6,243 bases of DNA from Pseudomonadota bacterium (lineage in GTDB: Bacteria > Hydrothermota > 32-111 > QNBC01), in contig JAACEC010000056.1 in assembly GCA_011682715.1 (NCBI GenBank), positions 1 through 6,243 of the forward strand. Direction: 5' to 3'. A program made the translations under genes and the position numbers. Position 1 is the stretch's first letter. Each line of letters begins with the position of its first letter. This document shows positions 1 to 5,726 of the stretch, one piece after another. The notes beneath the pieces are model-generated. The model searched no databases. It was given only the letters and a program-made list of their open reading frames with translations, and was not told where the DNA came from.

Positions 1-194
1 CCTCCCGAACCGATAGCCTGGTAGTTTACCTGAATACCGTAATTGTTGTGGTATACAGAGAACATCTTGGCATATAACGGATATGGAAATGTCGCTCCTG
101 CTCCGGTAAGTTGCATGGTTGTAGCATTTGCAATGCCGAAAATACCGATGGTAATCATTATAACAGCAAGTACGGTTTTACAAAAAACTTTCAT
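1..194 (-). CDS. pstS: PstS, periplasmic phosphate-binding protein of the Pst ABC transporter (N-terminal part, cut by window edge)
   Basis: PstS captures inorganic phosphate outside the inner membrane and delivers it to the PstCAB permease/ATPase. Only the first 64 codons plus two bases are present; the gene continues beyond position 1. Residues 1-24 form a Sec signal peptide: a short basic start (MKVFCK), a hydrophobic core and an A-N-A cleavage site. There is no lipobox cysteine at the cleavage site, so this looks like a soluble periplasmic form and not a lipoprotein. The mature part opens with the family hallmark LTGAGATFPYPLYAKMF (29-45), and A34-T35-F36 correspond to the first phosphate-contacting loop. 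NYQAIGSG (57-64) matches the next conserved segment (NYQGIGSSGG in the Escherichia coli protein). The ATG has a strong AGAGGAGG ribosome-binding site 6 nt upstream. It lies 122 bp downstream of phoR behind a Pho box, so it is very likely induced by PhoB under phosphate limitation. Confidence 0.96.
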   Translation of the reverse strand, partial: MKVFCKTVLAVIMITIGIFGIANATTMQLTGAGATFPYPLYAKMFSVYHNNYGIQVNYQAIGSG

Positions 195-200
195 TGTTTT

Positions 201-208
201 CCTCCTCT
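201..208 (-). promoter_or_regulatory. Ribosome-binding site of pstS
   Basis: AGAGGAGG on the minus strand lies 6 nt before the ATG at 194. This near-perfect Shine-Dalgarno fixes the pstS start and fits a protein made in large amounts during phosphate starvation. Confidence 0.85.
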
Positions 209-258
209 TTATAGTATCTGTTTTTAGAAATAGAATAATAATTATTCATATCGCAATC

Positions 259-264
259 AATATA
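259..264 (-). promoter_or_regulatory. Candidate -10 element of the pstS promoter
   Basis: TATATT on the minus strand begins 9 nt downstream of the last Pho-box hexamer. Pho-activated promoters usually have the Pho box in place of a good -35, ending about 10 bp before the -10, and the spacing here fits. The leader would be about 60 nt long. The area is so AT-rich that other TATA-like hexamers exist, for example at 245-250, so the exact -10 is uncertain. Confidence 0.45.
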
Positions 265-273
265 ACCATTGTA

Positions 274-312
274 TGTTAATTATGAATTAATAAATTGTTA
301 ATTTCTGGTTAA
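274..312 (-). promoter_or_regulatory. Pho box: four TTAACA-like direct repeats at 11-bp spacing
   Basis: On the minus strand the hexamers are TTAACC (307-312), TTAACA (296-301), TTAATT (285-290) and TTAACA (274-279). Each is separated by exactly 5 AT-rich bases, so they repeat every 11 bp, one helical turn. OmpR/PhoB-family regulators bind head-to-tail to such repeats. The hexamer matches the Bacillus-type PhoP consensus TT(A/C/T)ACA and not the CTGTCAT of E. coli PhoB. The array lies between phoR and pstS, on the same strand and upstream of pstS, which is where a PhoB operator is expected. The TTAATT copy is the weakest. I see no fifth copy in phase on either side. Confidence 0.85.
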
Positions 313-316
313 TTTT

Positions 317-2044
317 TTAATCTTTTGATGGAGGAAATATTACGGTGAACGTAGTTCCTTTACCGAGAATGCTATCAACCGTGATTTTACCCATATGAAG
401 AAGAACAATATGTTTTACGATAGATAAGCCAAGGCCGGTTCCGCCAATCATCCTGGAGCGTGATTTATCAATGACATAGAATCTTTCAAAAATTCTGTCG
501 AGGTATTCACTGGGAATGCCAATTCCGGTATCACTAACTTTCAATAAGATTTTGTTATTTTCTTTTTTTATTGACACTAAAACTTCTCCCTTATCAGTAT
601 ATTTAATCGCATTGTCTATTAAATTAATTAACATCTGCTCAATTTTGAAGGAATCGCAATTAAAAAATACGGAGTCATGAGCGTCTAAGATCAGTGAGAT
701 ATTTTTGTCGTCTGCTTTTTTCTTGAAAATTTCTATAACGTTTTTTGCCAGTTTTTTCAAATCGACGTTTTCCTTTTCCGTAAGATGATCGCTTTTCTCG
801 AGTTCGGAAAGTTGCAAAAGATCATTCACCATATTTATCAACCTATCAGTGTGTCTTTCAACGATATCGAGATATCGATCAAAGTTTTCCCCGGATTCGT
901 CTTCCATCGTTTCCAGATATCCCTTTATTGCCGTCAGTGGAGTCCGTAATTCATGTGAAACATTTGCTACAAGATCCTTTTTTATCTTTTCGAGCTTTTT
1001 GAATTTTGTAATATCATGTAAAACCACTATTAATTCGTTATTCGCTGTAACGAAAGAAAAACTGAACAGATATATTTTATCCATAAATTCAATCTCGTCG
1101 GAGAAGGAAATATTTTCTTTCATCACTCTATCAACGGAATCTATTAATTTAGGATTCCTAAATATTTCCCAGTAAAACTTATTTTCCGGTGATTCGGATA
1201 GAATGTTTTGGAAACTTTTGTTGCTAAGCGTTATTTTTCCGGTTCTATCGATAACTAATAGCCCTTCGTTTATAGAAGATATGATACGACCAAACTTTTC
1301 TTTGTTAGCTCTAAGTTCTTTAAACTGTTTTTTTAATCTTTCGTTCATCAAATTAAAACTCTTTGCCAAATCACCCAATTCGTCTTTTCTGTTAAAATTG
1401 AGATATGAGTCAAAATTCCCATTAGCTGAATCTCCGAATGCTTTGACGAGCTGTTTTATCGGAGCTGACATACTTCTCGAAAAAATAAATGCGGCTATTA
1501 AAGATAGTAAGGTAATTATTAAAATTGAATAAAGCATCTTCTCTCCCAGTTTGTTCAGAAGTGTATAGATATCACTCAAAAATAAACTGACTCTAATTAC
1601 CCCATAGATTTTCCCCTGCGAATTTAGAGGGATTGCGACATATAACATCTCTTTTTTAACGGTAGTGCTGTATCTTATTGATGTCCCGAATCCCTTTTTT
1701 AGTGCCGCTCTTATTTCAGGACGTCCTCTATGATTTTCCATAAACAGTGGATTTTTCTTTGAATCTGCCAAAACTTTACCGCTTGGGGCTATGATTGTTA
1801 TTCTCGTATTAATGTCTCTCCCTATTTTCTTAACAGTTGAGTCTAAATTGACGATATTGTCGGTTTTAAGCATTGGAATAACTGTTAGACTTAGAGTATT
1901 GGCAAGATTTTTTAATTCGTATGTTAAGGTAGTTATATAGTGTATTTTGATTGTTCTAAAAGAAAATAGAAAAATAAAACTCGAAAGTAACAATATTATT
2001 GCAATAATACCTGAAAAAACCTTTAAAAATATTGTATTTTTCAT
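317..2044 (-). CDS. phoR: PhoR, membrane sensor histidine kinase of the phosphate regulon
   Basis: The 575-residue protein phosphorylates and dephosphorylates PhoB according to phosphate supply. The domains, in order, are: TM1 about 8-30; an extracytoplasmic sensor of Cache-like type about 31-168, with RITIIAPSGKVLADS (81-95) and MENHRGRPEIRAAL (102-115); TM2 about 170-189; HAMP about 190-243; PAS about 250-345; HisKA with VSHELRTPL (362-370) and phospho-accepting H364; and a HATPase with N box NLIDNAIKY (474-482), G1 DTGIGIP (505-511), F box FERFY (519-523) and G2 GGTGLGLSI (534-542). All catalytic boxes are intact. The large extracytoplasmic sensor is the long PhoR type (Bacillus subtilis PhoR is of similar length) and differs from E. 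coli PhoR, which has almost none. Its ATG overlaps the phoB stop as ATGA (2041-2044), which implies translational coupling; its own ribosome-binding site is weak. A related kinase such as ResE or WalK is the alternative, but adjacency to phoB and pstS argues for PhoR. Confidence 0.95.
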   Translation of the reverse strand: MKNTIFLKVFSGIIAIILLLSSFIFLFSFRTIKIHYITTLTYELKNLANTLSLTVIPMLKTDNIVNLDSTVKKIGRDINTRITIIAPSGKVLADSKKNPLFMENHRGRPEIRAALKKGFGTSIRYSTTVKKEMLYVAIPLNSQGKIYGVIRVSLFLSDIYTLLNKLGEKMLYSILIITLLSLIAAFIFSRSMSAPIKQLVKAFGDSANGNFDSYLNFNRKDELGDLAKSFNLMNERLKKQFKELRANKEKFGRIISSINEGLLVIDRTGKITLSNKSFQNILSESPENKFYWEIFRNPKLIDSVDRVMKENISFSDEIEFMDKIYLFSFSFVTANNELIVVLHDITKFKKLEKIKKDLVANVSHELRTPLTAIKGYLETMEDESGENFDRYLDIVERHTDRLINMVNDLLQLSELEKSDHLTEKENVDLKKLAKNVIEIFKKKADDKNISLILDAHDSVFFNCDSFKIEQMLINLIDNAIKYTDKGEVLVSIKKENNKILLKVSDTGIGIPSEYLDRIFERFYVIDKSRSRMIGGTGLGLSIVKHIVLLHMGKITVDSILGKGTTFTVIFPPSKD

Positions 2045-2733
2045 TCTTCGATTTTGTATCCTATTCCTCTAACATTTTTTATATATTTCCCGGCCTCGCG
2101 CAGTTTATCTCTCAAATGTTTAATATGAACGTCTATAGTTCTATCTGTCACTGTCTTATCATTTGCCCATAAGTAATCCAGAATCTCTTCTCTTGTAAAA
2201 ACTTTACCCTTTCTTTTTGACAGTAAGTTCAGAATACGAAATTCGGTTGATGTGAGAGCAATCTTTTTTCCCTTTATTGATACTTCATATTTCTCCGTAT
2301 CTATAATAATCATGCCGATAACTATTTTTTTGTCATGTTCAACAGGCATGTTTCTTCTTAAAACCGCTTTTATTCGTGCAATTAATTCTCGTGGAGAAAA
2401 TGGCTTTGTAACATAATCATCGGCACCGAGTTCCAATCCGACTATTTTATCGGTTTCATCTCCCTTTGCTGTCAGAATAATTATGGGAATATGCTTGTAA
2501 TCGGATTTTGATTTCAGTAATTTACATATCTCAAGCCCGTCCATATCGGGTAACATTAGGTCGAGTATTATGAGATCAGGTTTGTTGTTGTTTAAAAAGG
2601 AGAAAAAACTCTTTGCAGAAAGGAATCCTTCCGATTTAAATCCGGCTTTACTGATATGTAAAGAAATCAGATTGAGAACATCCGGTTCGTCTTCCACAAT
2701 TGCTATTAGCTTACTCGTATGTAACCTCTTCAA
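2041..2733 (-). CDS. phoB: PhoB/PhoP-type phosphate regulon response regulator (OmpR family)
   Basis: The 230-residue protein is a transcription activator switched on by PhoR. The receiver domain spans about 9-126, with acidic pocket E14-D15, phospho-acceptor D58 in ILDLMLPDMDG, T88 in ILTAK and K110 in YVTKPF. A winged-helix DNA-binding domain spans about 134-229. Its recognition helix lies in RTIDVHIKHLRDKL (198-211), followed by the hairpin wing VRGIGYKI (221-228). The start is a TTG at 2733: no ATG is in frame nearby, and the next usable start (GTG at codon 13... V13) would remove the first beta strand of the receiver. No Shine-Dalgarno precedes this TTG; an AAGAGG sits just inside the coding sequence. 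It is cotranscribed with phoR (4-bp overlap). A sigma70-like promoter and a perfect palindrome lie directly upstream. I see no Pho box ahead of it. The likely target is the repeat array in front of pstS. Confidence 0.95.
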   Translation of the reverse strand: MKRLHTSKLIAIVEDEPDVLNLISLHISKAGFKSEGFLSAKSFFSFLNNNKPDLIILDLMLPDMDGLEICKLLKSKSDYKHIPIIILTAKGDETDKIVGLELGADDYVTKPFSPRELIARIKAVLRRNMPVEHDKKIVIGMIIIDTEKYEVSIKGKKIALTSTEFRILNLLSKRKGKVFTREEILDYLWANDKTVTDRTIDVHIKHLRDKLREAGKYIKNVRGIGYKIEE

Positions 2734-2745
2734 TAATTGCGTTAT

Positions 2746-2765
2746 GGGAGACGATATCGTCTCCC
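2746..2765 (-). promoter_or_regulatory. Perfect 20-bp palindrome (hairpin or operator) in the phoB leader
   Basis: The half-site GGGAGACGAT is followed directly by its exact reverse complement. As RNA it would form an 8-bp, mostly G-C stem with an AUAU loop. It would sit about 10 nt from the predicted phoB transcript start and end 12 nt before the TTG start codon. No U-run follows on either strand, so it is not a standard intrinsic terminator. It could be an mRNA-stabilising 5' hairpin, a translation-control element beside a start that lacks a ribosome-binding site, or a dyad operator for a dimeric repressor just downstream of the promoter. Confidence 0.7.
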
Positions 2766-2780
2766 GACTTTATTTAAATG

Positions 2781-2810
2781 AGTATACTTTAAAAAAAAGA
2801 TTTGAGTCAA
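2781..2810 (-). promoter_or_regulatory. Sigma70-type promoter of phoBR
   Basis: On the minus strand, -35 TTGACT (2805-2810) and -10 TATACT (2781-2786) each match the consensus at 5 of 6 positions and are 18 bp apart. The spacer contains a run of eight T. Transcription would start near 2774, giving a leader of about 40 nt before the phoB TTG. The rest of the intergenic stretch (2811-2874), up to the M50 gene stop, shows no gene, no Pho-box-like repeats and no clear terminator. Confidence 0.7.
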
Positions 2811-2874
2811 GGTGATAATATGCTTCTTCCTTGAATGATACGAAGACAATATTAAGAAATGCAGCGGATATGGT

Positions 2875-3549
2875 TTACAAAATACTAAAAGGAGAAGTGA
2901 TACCTGTCAGGAGAAAATCCCATATATGATCGGCTCCAACGGGCACGGCAAATAAAATGCCGAGAAAAATCAGGTTCATAAGTGTCACGAATATTATTGA
3001 AAATACAAATCCGCTCCTTGCGAGGTCGGGTTGTTCGACATGTATGTCCTTTATTGTGCTTATGAGGTGGATCCCGACTCCGATTCCTACGAGTAAGAGA
3101 TCATATTTTCTGTACCCTATTTGCAGAAAAGGATAGGGAATAAGAACGATAAATGCAAGGAGAGGGAAAAAATACGGGGAAAGTCGTATTAGGAGATTAT
3201 CGCCGGAAACCTCGACGGAACCCCCGGATTGCCTTGTGACGGTCAACTTGTTGACACTTTTGAAACAGATTACAGAGAAAAATATGTGGGTGAGTTCGTG
3301 CTCGAAATTGTCGAGGAAACGAAACGAGTGATCTGTAAATCCTTCTACTGATAATCTTAAAATGATATAAAAAAACATTCCGCTTAGAAAGAAAAGAATC
3401 TCCGGATTGAAATGCAAATACAATTTTAAAATTTGAAAAAAAGCAAAAGCAAAACCTATTATAAAAGGTAATTCGAGCAAAGAAAAAAGGAATTTTAAAG
3501 GAGGAAGCAAGAAGCTTCCCCCTTCTGAATATTTATTATTTCTCTTCAA
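2875..3549 (-). CDS. M50-type (site-2 protease-like) membrane zinc metallopeptidase
   Basis: This multi-pass membrane protein of up to 224 residues carries an HExxH zinc motif: FEHELTHIFF, with H84, E85 and H88. The segment after it (KLTVTRQSGGSVEVSGDNLLIRLSPYFFPL, in two parts at 101-120 and 121-130) resembles the M50B pattern of an HExxH helix, a glycine-containing beta hairpin and a further membrane helix. QPDL (173-176) is a plausible third-ligand site through D175. Hydrophobic segments lie near 19-43, 49-66, 82-97, 122-143, 149-165 and 182-203. The family cleaves or binds substrates at or in the membrane; the substrate here is unknown. The start is uncertain. TTG at 3549 overlaps the apeA stop by 14 bp and lacks a good ribosome-binding site. 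TTG at 3510 (codon 14, giving 211 residues) has AAGGGGG 7 nt upstream and begins just before the first membrane helix, so I slightly prefer it. That site is folded into a hairpin at 3498-3524. The gene follows apeA and ends before the phoB promoter. Confidence 0.8.
   Translation of the reverse strand: MKRNNKYSEGGSFLLPPLKFLFSLLELPFIIGFAFAFFQILKLYLHFNPEILFFLSGMFFYIILRLSVEGFTDHSFRFLDNFEHELTHIFFSVICFKSVNKLTVTRQSGGSVEVSGDNLLIRLSPYFFPLLAFIVLIPYPFLQIGYRKYDLLLVGIGVGIHLISTIKDIHVEQPDLARSGFVFSIIFVTLMNLIFLGILFAVPVGADHIWDFLLTGITSPFSIL
3498..3524 (-). promoter_or_regulatory. Strong hairpin over the start region of the M50 gene
   Basis: On the minus strand, AAGGGGGAAGC (3514-3524) pairs with GCTTCCTCCTT (3498-3508) in an 11-bp stem containing one G-U wobble and a TTCTT loop. 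The 5' arm contains the probable ribosome-binding site AAGGGGG, and the 3' arm contains CCTCCTT, identical to a typical anti-Shine-Dalgarno. The alternative TTG start at 3510 lies in the loop and the first base of the 3' arm. It begins 11 nt after the apeA stop. The tail is AT-rich, but the T-run (TTTTTT) comes about 9 nt after the stem, so a partial terminator or attenuator is possible and not well formed. Confidence 0.6.
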
Positions 3550-4927
3550 TGAACGCTAAGTATCCCTTATAAGTTTCGTAAACGTCAAGTTTACTTACTA
3601 CCTCATGAGGGGCATGCATAGACAGTACCGGTGTACCGCAATCGAGGGTTTCCACACCGATCTCGGCCATATATTTGGCAATGGTTCCGCCACCGCCTTC
3701 ATCTACCTTTCCAAGCTCTCCCGTTTGCCAGATTACGCCGCGTTTATTGAACATTGATCTTATCTTTCCGAAAAACTCCGCATGACAATCGTTTGCACTG
3801 TATTTACCACCCGACCCTGTATATTTTGTCAGGGCAATGCCGTAATTCAATTTACAAGCGTTGTTCATTTCACTTACAGATTTGTATGTGGGATCGACGG
3901 CTGCGTTAACATCCGAAGACAATCCCTGAGAGTTATTGACAACAGTTCTGAGAAGCTTGTAAGTCGGTTCTTTCCCCGCATTTTCAATTGTTTGTAGAAT
4001 TACATCCTCGAGGAACTTCGATTTTGCTCCCGTGTTACCATCACTTCCGATCTCCTCTTTGTCGGAAAAGTAGATAATTGTAGTATATGCCGGTTTCTTG
4101 GTATCAAAAAGTGCCTGCAGACTTGTGTATGCGCAGACCTTATCATCATGACCGTAGCCGAGGACCAAACTTGCGTCTATGCCAAGATCTCTTGCCTTTC
4201 CTGCAGGGACAATTTCTAACTCGGCACTGAGGAAATCTTCTTCTTTTATGCCATACTTTTTATTTAGAATAGAGAGGATATTTACTTTGATTTTGTTCTT
4301 CTCATCCTTATCGTCAATCGGTTTGCTTCCCACGAGAATATTCAGATTTTCTCCGGGTATGGCTTCGTACATCTTTTTTGTCATTTGAATCTTGTGGGCG
4401 AGGTGGGGCAGAATATCGGTTATTGTGAGGACCGGTTCCGCATCATCTTCTCCGAAAACCACATTGATCTTTTCTCCATTTTCTTTCTGGACTACGCCGT
4501 GTATGGCAAGTGGAATCGTTACCCACTGATACTTCTTTATTCCGCCGTAGTAGTGTGTTTTGAAAAGTGCAAGATCAGTATCCTCATAGAGGGGGTTTTG
4601 TTTGAGATCGATTCTTGGTGAATCGATATGGGAACCGATTATCCTGACGCCATTTTCAATGGGTTCTTTACCTTTTATAACAAAACAGACTGATTTTCCA
4701 CGGTTAATGATGTAAAATTCATCACCTTTGCCCTCTTTGAATCCTCTTTTTTTTGCCTCTTTCACAGCAAAATCAGCGGTTTCGCGTTCTGTCTTGCATT
4801 TGCTTAGAAAATCAATGTATTTTTCACTAAATTTAAATACATCGGTAGCCTCTTTTTTGGGGATTTTTTCCCAACCGTTCTTCTTTTCATAAACGAGTTT
4901 GTTTTTTTCGTTCTTCTTCTTTTCCAT
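3536..4927 (-). CDS. apeA: M18 family aminopeptidase (type 1)
   Basis: This 463-residue cytoplasmic dizinc aminopeptidase removes N-terminal residues from peptides; M18 enzymes often prefer acidic or leucine-like termini. The conserved M18 sites are all present: H100 in GSHIDSP (98-104); D261 in GHDDKVCAYTSLQAL, aligning with the metal-bridging Asp; E291-E292 in SDKEEIGSDG (catalytic base and ligand); D339 in SSDVNAAVDP; and H438 in LSMHAPHE (436-441). The length is normal for the family. The first 25 residues are very lysine-rich and are probably a disordered or surface extension ahead of the NGWEKI segment found at the start of related proteins. The start is ATG at 4927, with AAGGAGG 5 nt upstream. 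It lies 19 bp after map, which fits a peptide-processing and turnover operon. The gene symbol follows the apeA/apeB naming of bacterial M18 enzymes from memory. Confidence 0.93.
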   Translation of the reverse strand: MEKKKNEKNKLVYEKKNGWEKIPKKEATDVFKFSEKYIDFLSKCKTERETADFAVKEAKKRGFKEGKGDEFYIINRGKSVCFVIKGKEPIENGVRIIGSHIDSPRIDLKQNPLYEDTDLALFKTHYYGGIKKYQWVTIPLAIHGVVQKENGEKINVVFGEDDAEPVLTITDILPHLAHKIQMTKKMYEAIPGENLNILVGSKPIDDKDEKNKIKVNILSILNKKYGIKEEDFLSAELEIVPAGKARDLGIDASLVLGYGHDDKVCAYTSLQALFDTKKPAYTTIIYFSDKEEIGSDGNTGAKSKFLEDVILQTIENAGKEPTYKLLRTVVNNSQGLSSDVNAAVDPTYKSVSEMNNACKLNYGIALTKYTGSGGKYSANDCHAEFFGKIRSMFNKRGVIWQTGELGKVDEGGGGTIAKYMAEIGVETLDCGTPVLSMHAPHEVVSKLDVYETYKGYLAFIEEK

Positions 4928-4932
4928 CTATG

Positions 4933-4939
4933 CCTCCTT
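4933..4939 (-). promoter_or_regulatory. Ribosome-binding site of apeA
   Basis: A perfect AAGGAGG on the minus strand, 5 nt before the ATG at 4927, settles the apeA start and lies in the short gap after the map stop. Confidence 0.85.
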
Positions 4940-4946
4940 GCATTTA

Positions 4947-5726
4947 TTAAAAATAATTATACCAATCATTGGGATTGTCGGGCAGACTTAATATGTCAGG
5001 ACCGTTTTTTGTAATTGCAAGAGAATGCTCGAAATGACATGCAATGCTATGATCAGCTGTAACTGCCGTCCAACCGTCATCCAATGTTACCGTATGGTAA
5101 TTCCCCATAGACAACATCGGTTCGATGGCGATTGTCATTCCTGCCCTGAGTCTCGGACCAACACCAGCTTTACCGAAATTGGGAATTTCCGGGTCCTCGT
5201 GTAAATCGCGTCCGATGCCGTGCCCCACAAAATCGCGAATAACTCCGTAACCTCGCGCCTCCGCATATTTCTGAACGGAATGAGAAATGTCGCCGAGCCG
5301 ATTACCTACTCTTGCGGCATCGATACCGGCCAAAAGAGAGTTTTTCGTATCCTTTATAAATTGCATAGCATCTTCGGATACATTTCCAACGGGTATGGTA
5401 ACTGCGGCATCTCCGTGATATCCTTTGTAAAGACACCCGAGATCGAGACTCACCACATCACCGTCCTTTATGAATCGTTTTTTAGAGGGAATTCCGTGTA
5501 CGATCTCCTCATTTATTGAGATGCAAATTGTCGCCGGATAACCGTAGTACCCTTTAAAATTGGGAACTGCACCGCTTTTACGAATGAACGATTCGGCTAA
5601 TTCGTCTATTTTCTTCGTACTTATTCCCGGTTTTACGTAATCGCGAAGGTAGACGAATGTATTTGCGACGATTCTGTCCGCCTTTCGCATGAGTTCTATT
5701 TCTTGTTTTGATTTTATAATTATCAT
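4947..5726 (-). CDS. map: Type I methionine aminopeptidase
   Basis: This 259-residue enzyme removes the initiator methionine from nascent proteins that have a small second residue; it acts in the cytoplasm at the ribosome exit. It has the pita-bread fold with all expected active-site residues: H77 in EEIVHGIP, metal ligands D95 (SLDLG), D106 (GYHGDAA), H169 (FVGHGIG), E202 (AIEPM) and E233 (HFEHS), and H176 in LHEDP. The length is normal for a bacterial type Ia enzyme without an N-terminal extension. The C-terminus runs about 14 residues past the usual ITKNGPDIL ending (LSLPDNPNDWYNYF). The ATG at 5726 overlaps the stop of the upstream gene as ATGA, with AAGGAAG 7 nt upstream. Bacterial map is more often found beside secY, adk or infA in ribosomal protein operons; this different setting, followed by a second aminopeptidase, may mean it is an additional copy. 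Confidence 0.96.
   Translation of the reverse strand: MIIIKSKQEIELMRKADRIVANTFVYLRDYVKPGISTKKIDELAESFIRKSGAVPNFKGYYGYPATICISINEEIVHGIPSKKRFIKDGDVVSLDLGCLYKGYHGDAAVTIPVGNVSEDAMQFIKDTKNSLLAGIDAARVGNRLGDISHSVQKYAEARGYGVIRDFVGHGIGRDLHEDPEIPNFGKAGVGPRLRAGMTIAIEPMLSMGNYHTVTLDDGWTAVTADHSIACHFEHSLAITKNGPDILSLPDNPNDWYNYF

Noticed and set aside
195..316. Possible terminator between phoR and pstS
   Set aside because: The stretch is AT-rich with only short AATAATTATT-type dyads and no G-C stem; the Pho box explains its structure better.
2719..2733. Shared TTGAAGAG at the phoB start and the 3549 start of the M50 gene as a common regulatory motif
   Set aside because: In the M50 case the bases simply encode the end of apeA (a Glu-Glu-Lys run in another frame); two copies of 8 bp are likely chance.
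2746..2765. Palindrome as an intrinsic terminator
   Set aside because: Neither strand has a T-run directly after the stem, and it lies downstream of the phoB promoter, where termination would block phoB.
2791..2810. T8 run on the minus strand before phoB as a terminator for the M50 gene
   Set aside because: The only dyad before it is a weak TTGA/TCAA, too short for a stable stem, and the stretch fits better as the -35 and spacer of the phoB promoter.
43..2815. Several open frames of about 80-110 codons on the plus strand, opposite pstS, phoR and phoB
   Set aside because: They lie antisense to strongly supported genes, have no recognisable domains and lack convincing ribosome-binding sites; they are by-products of AT-rich coding sequence.
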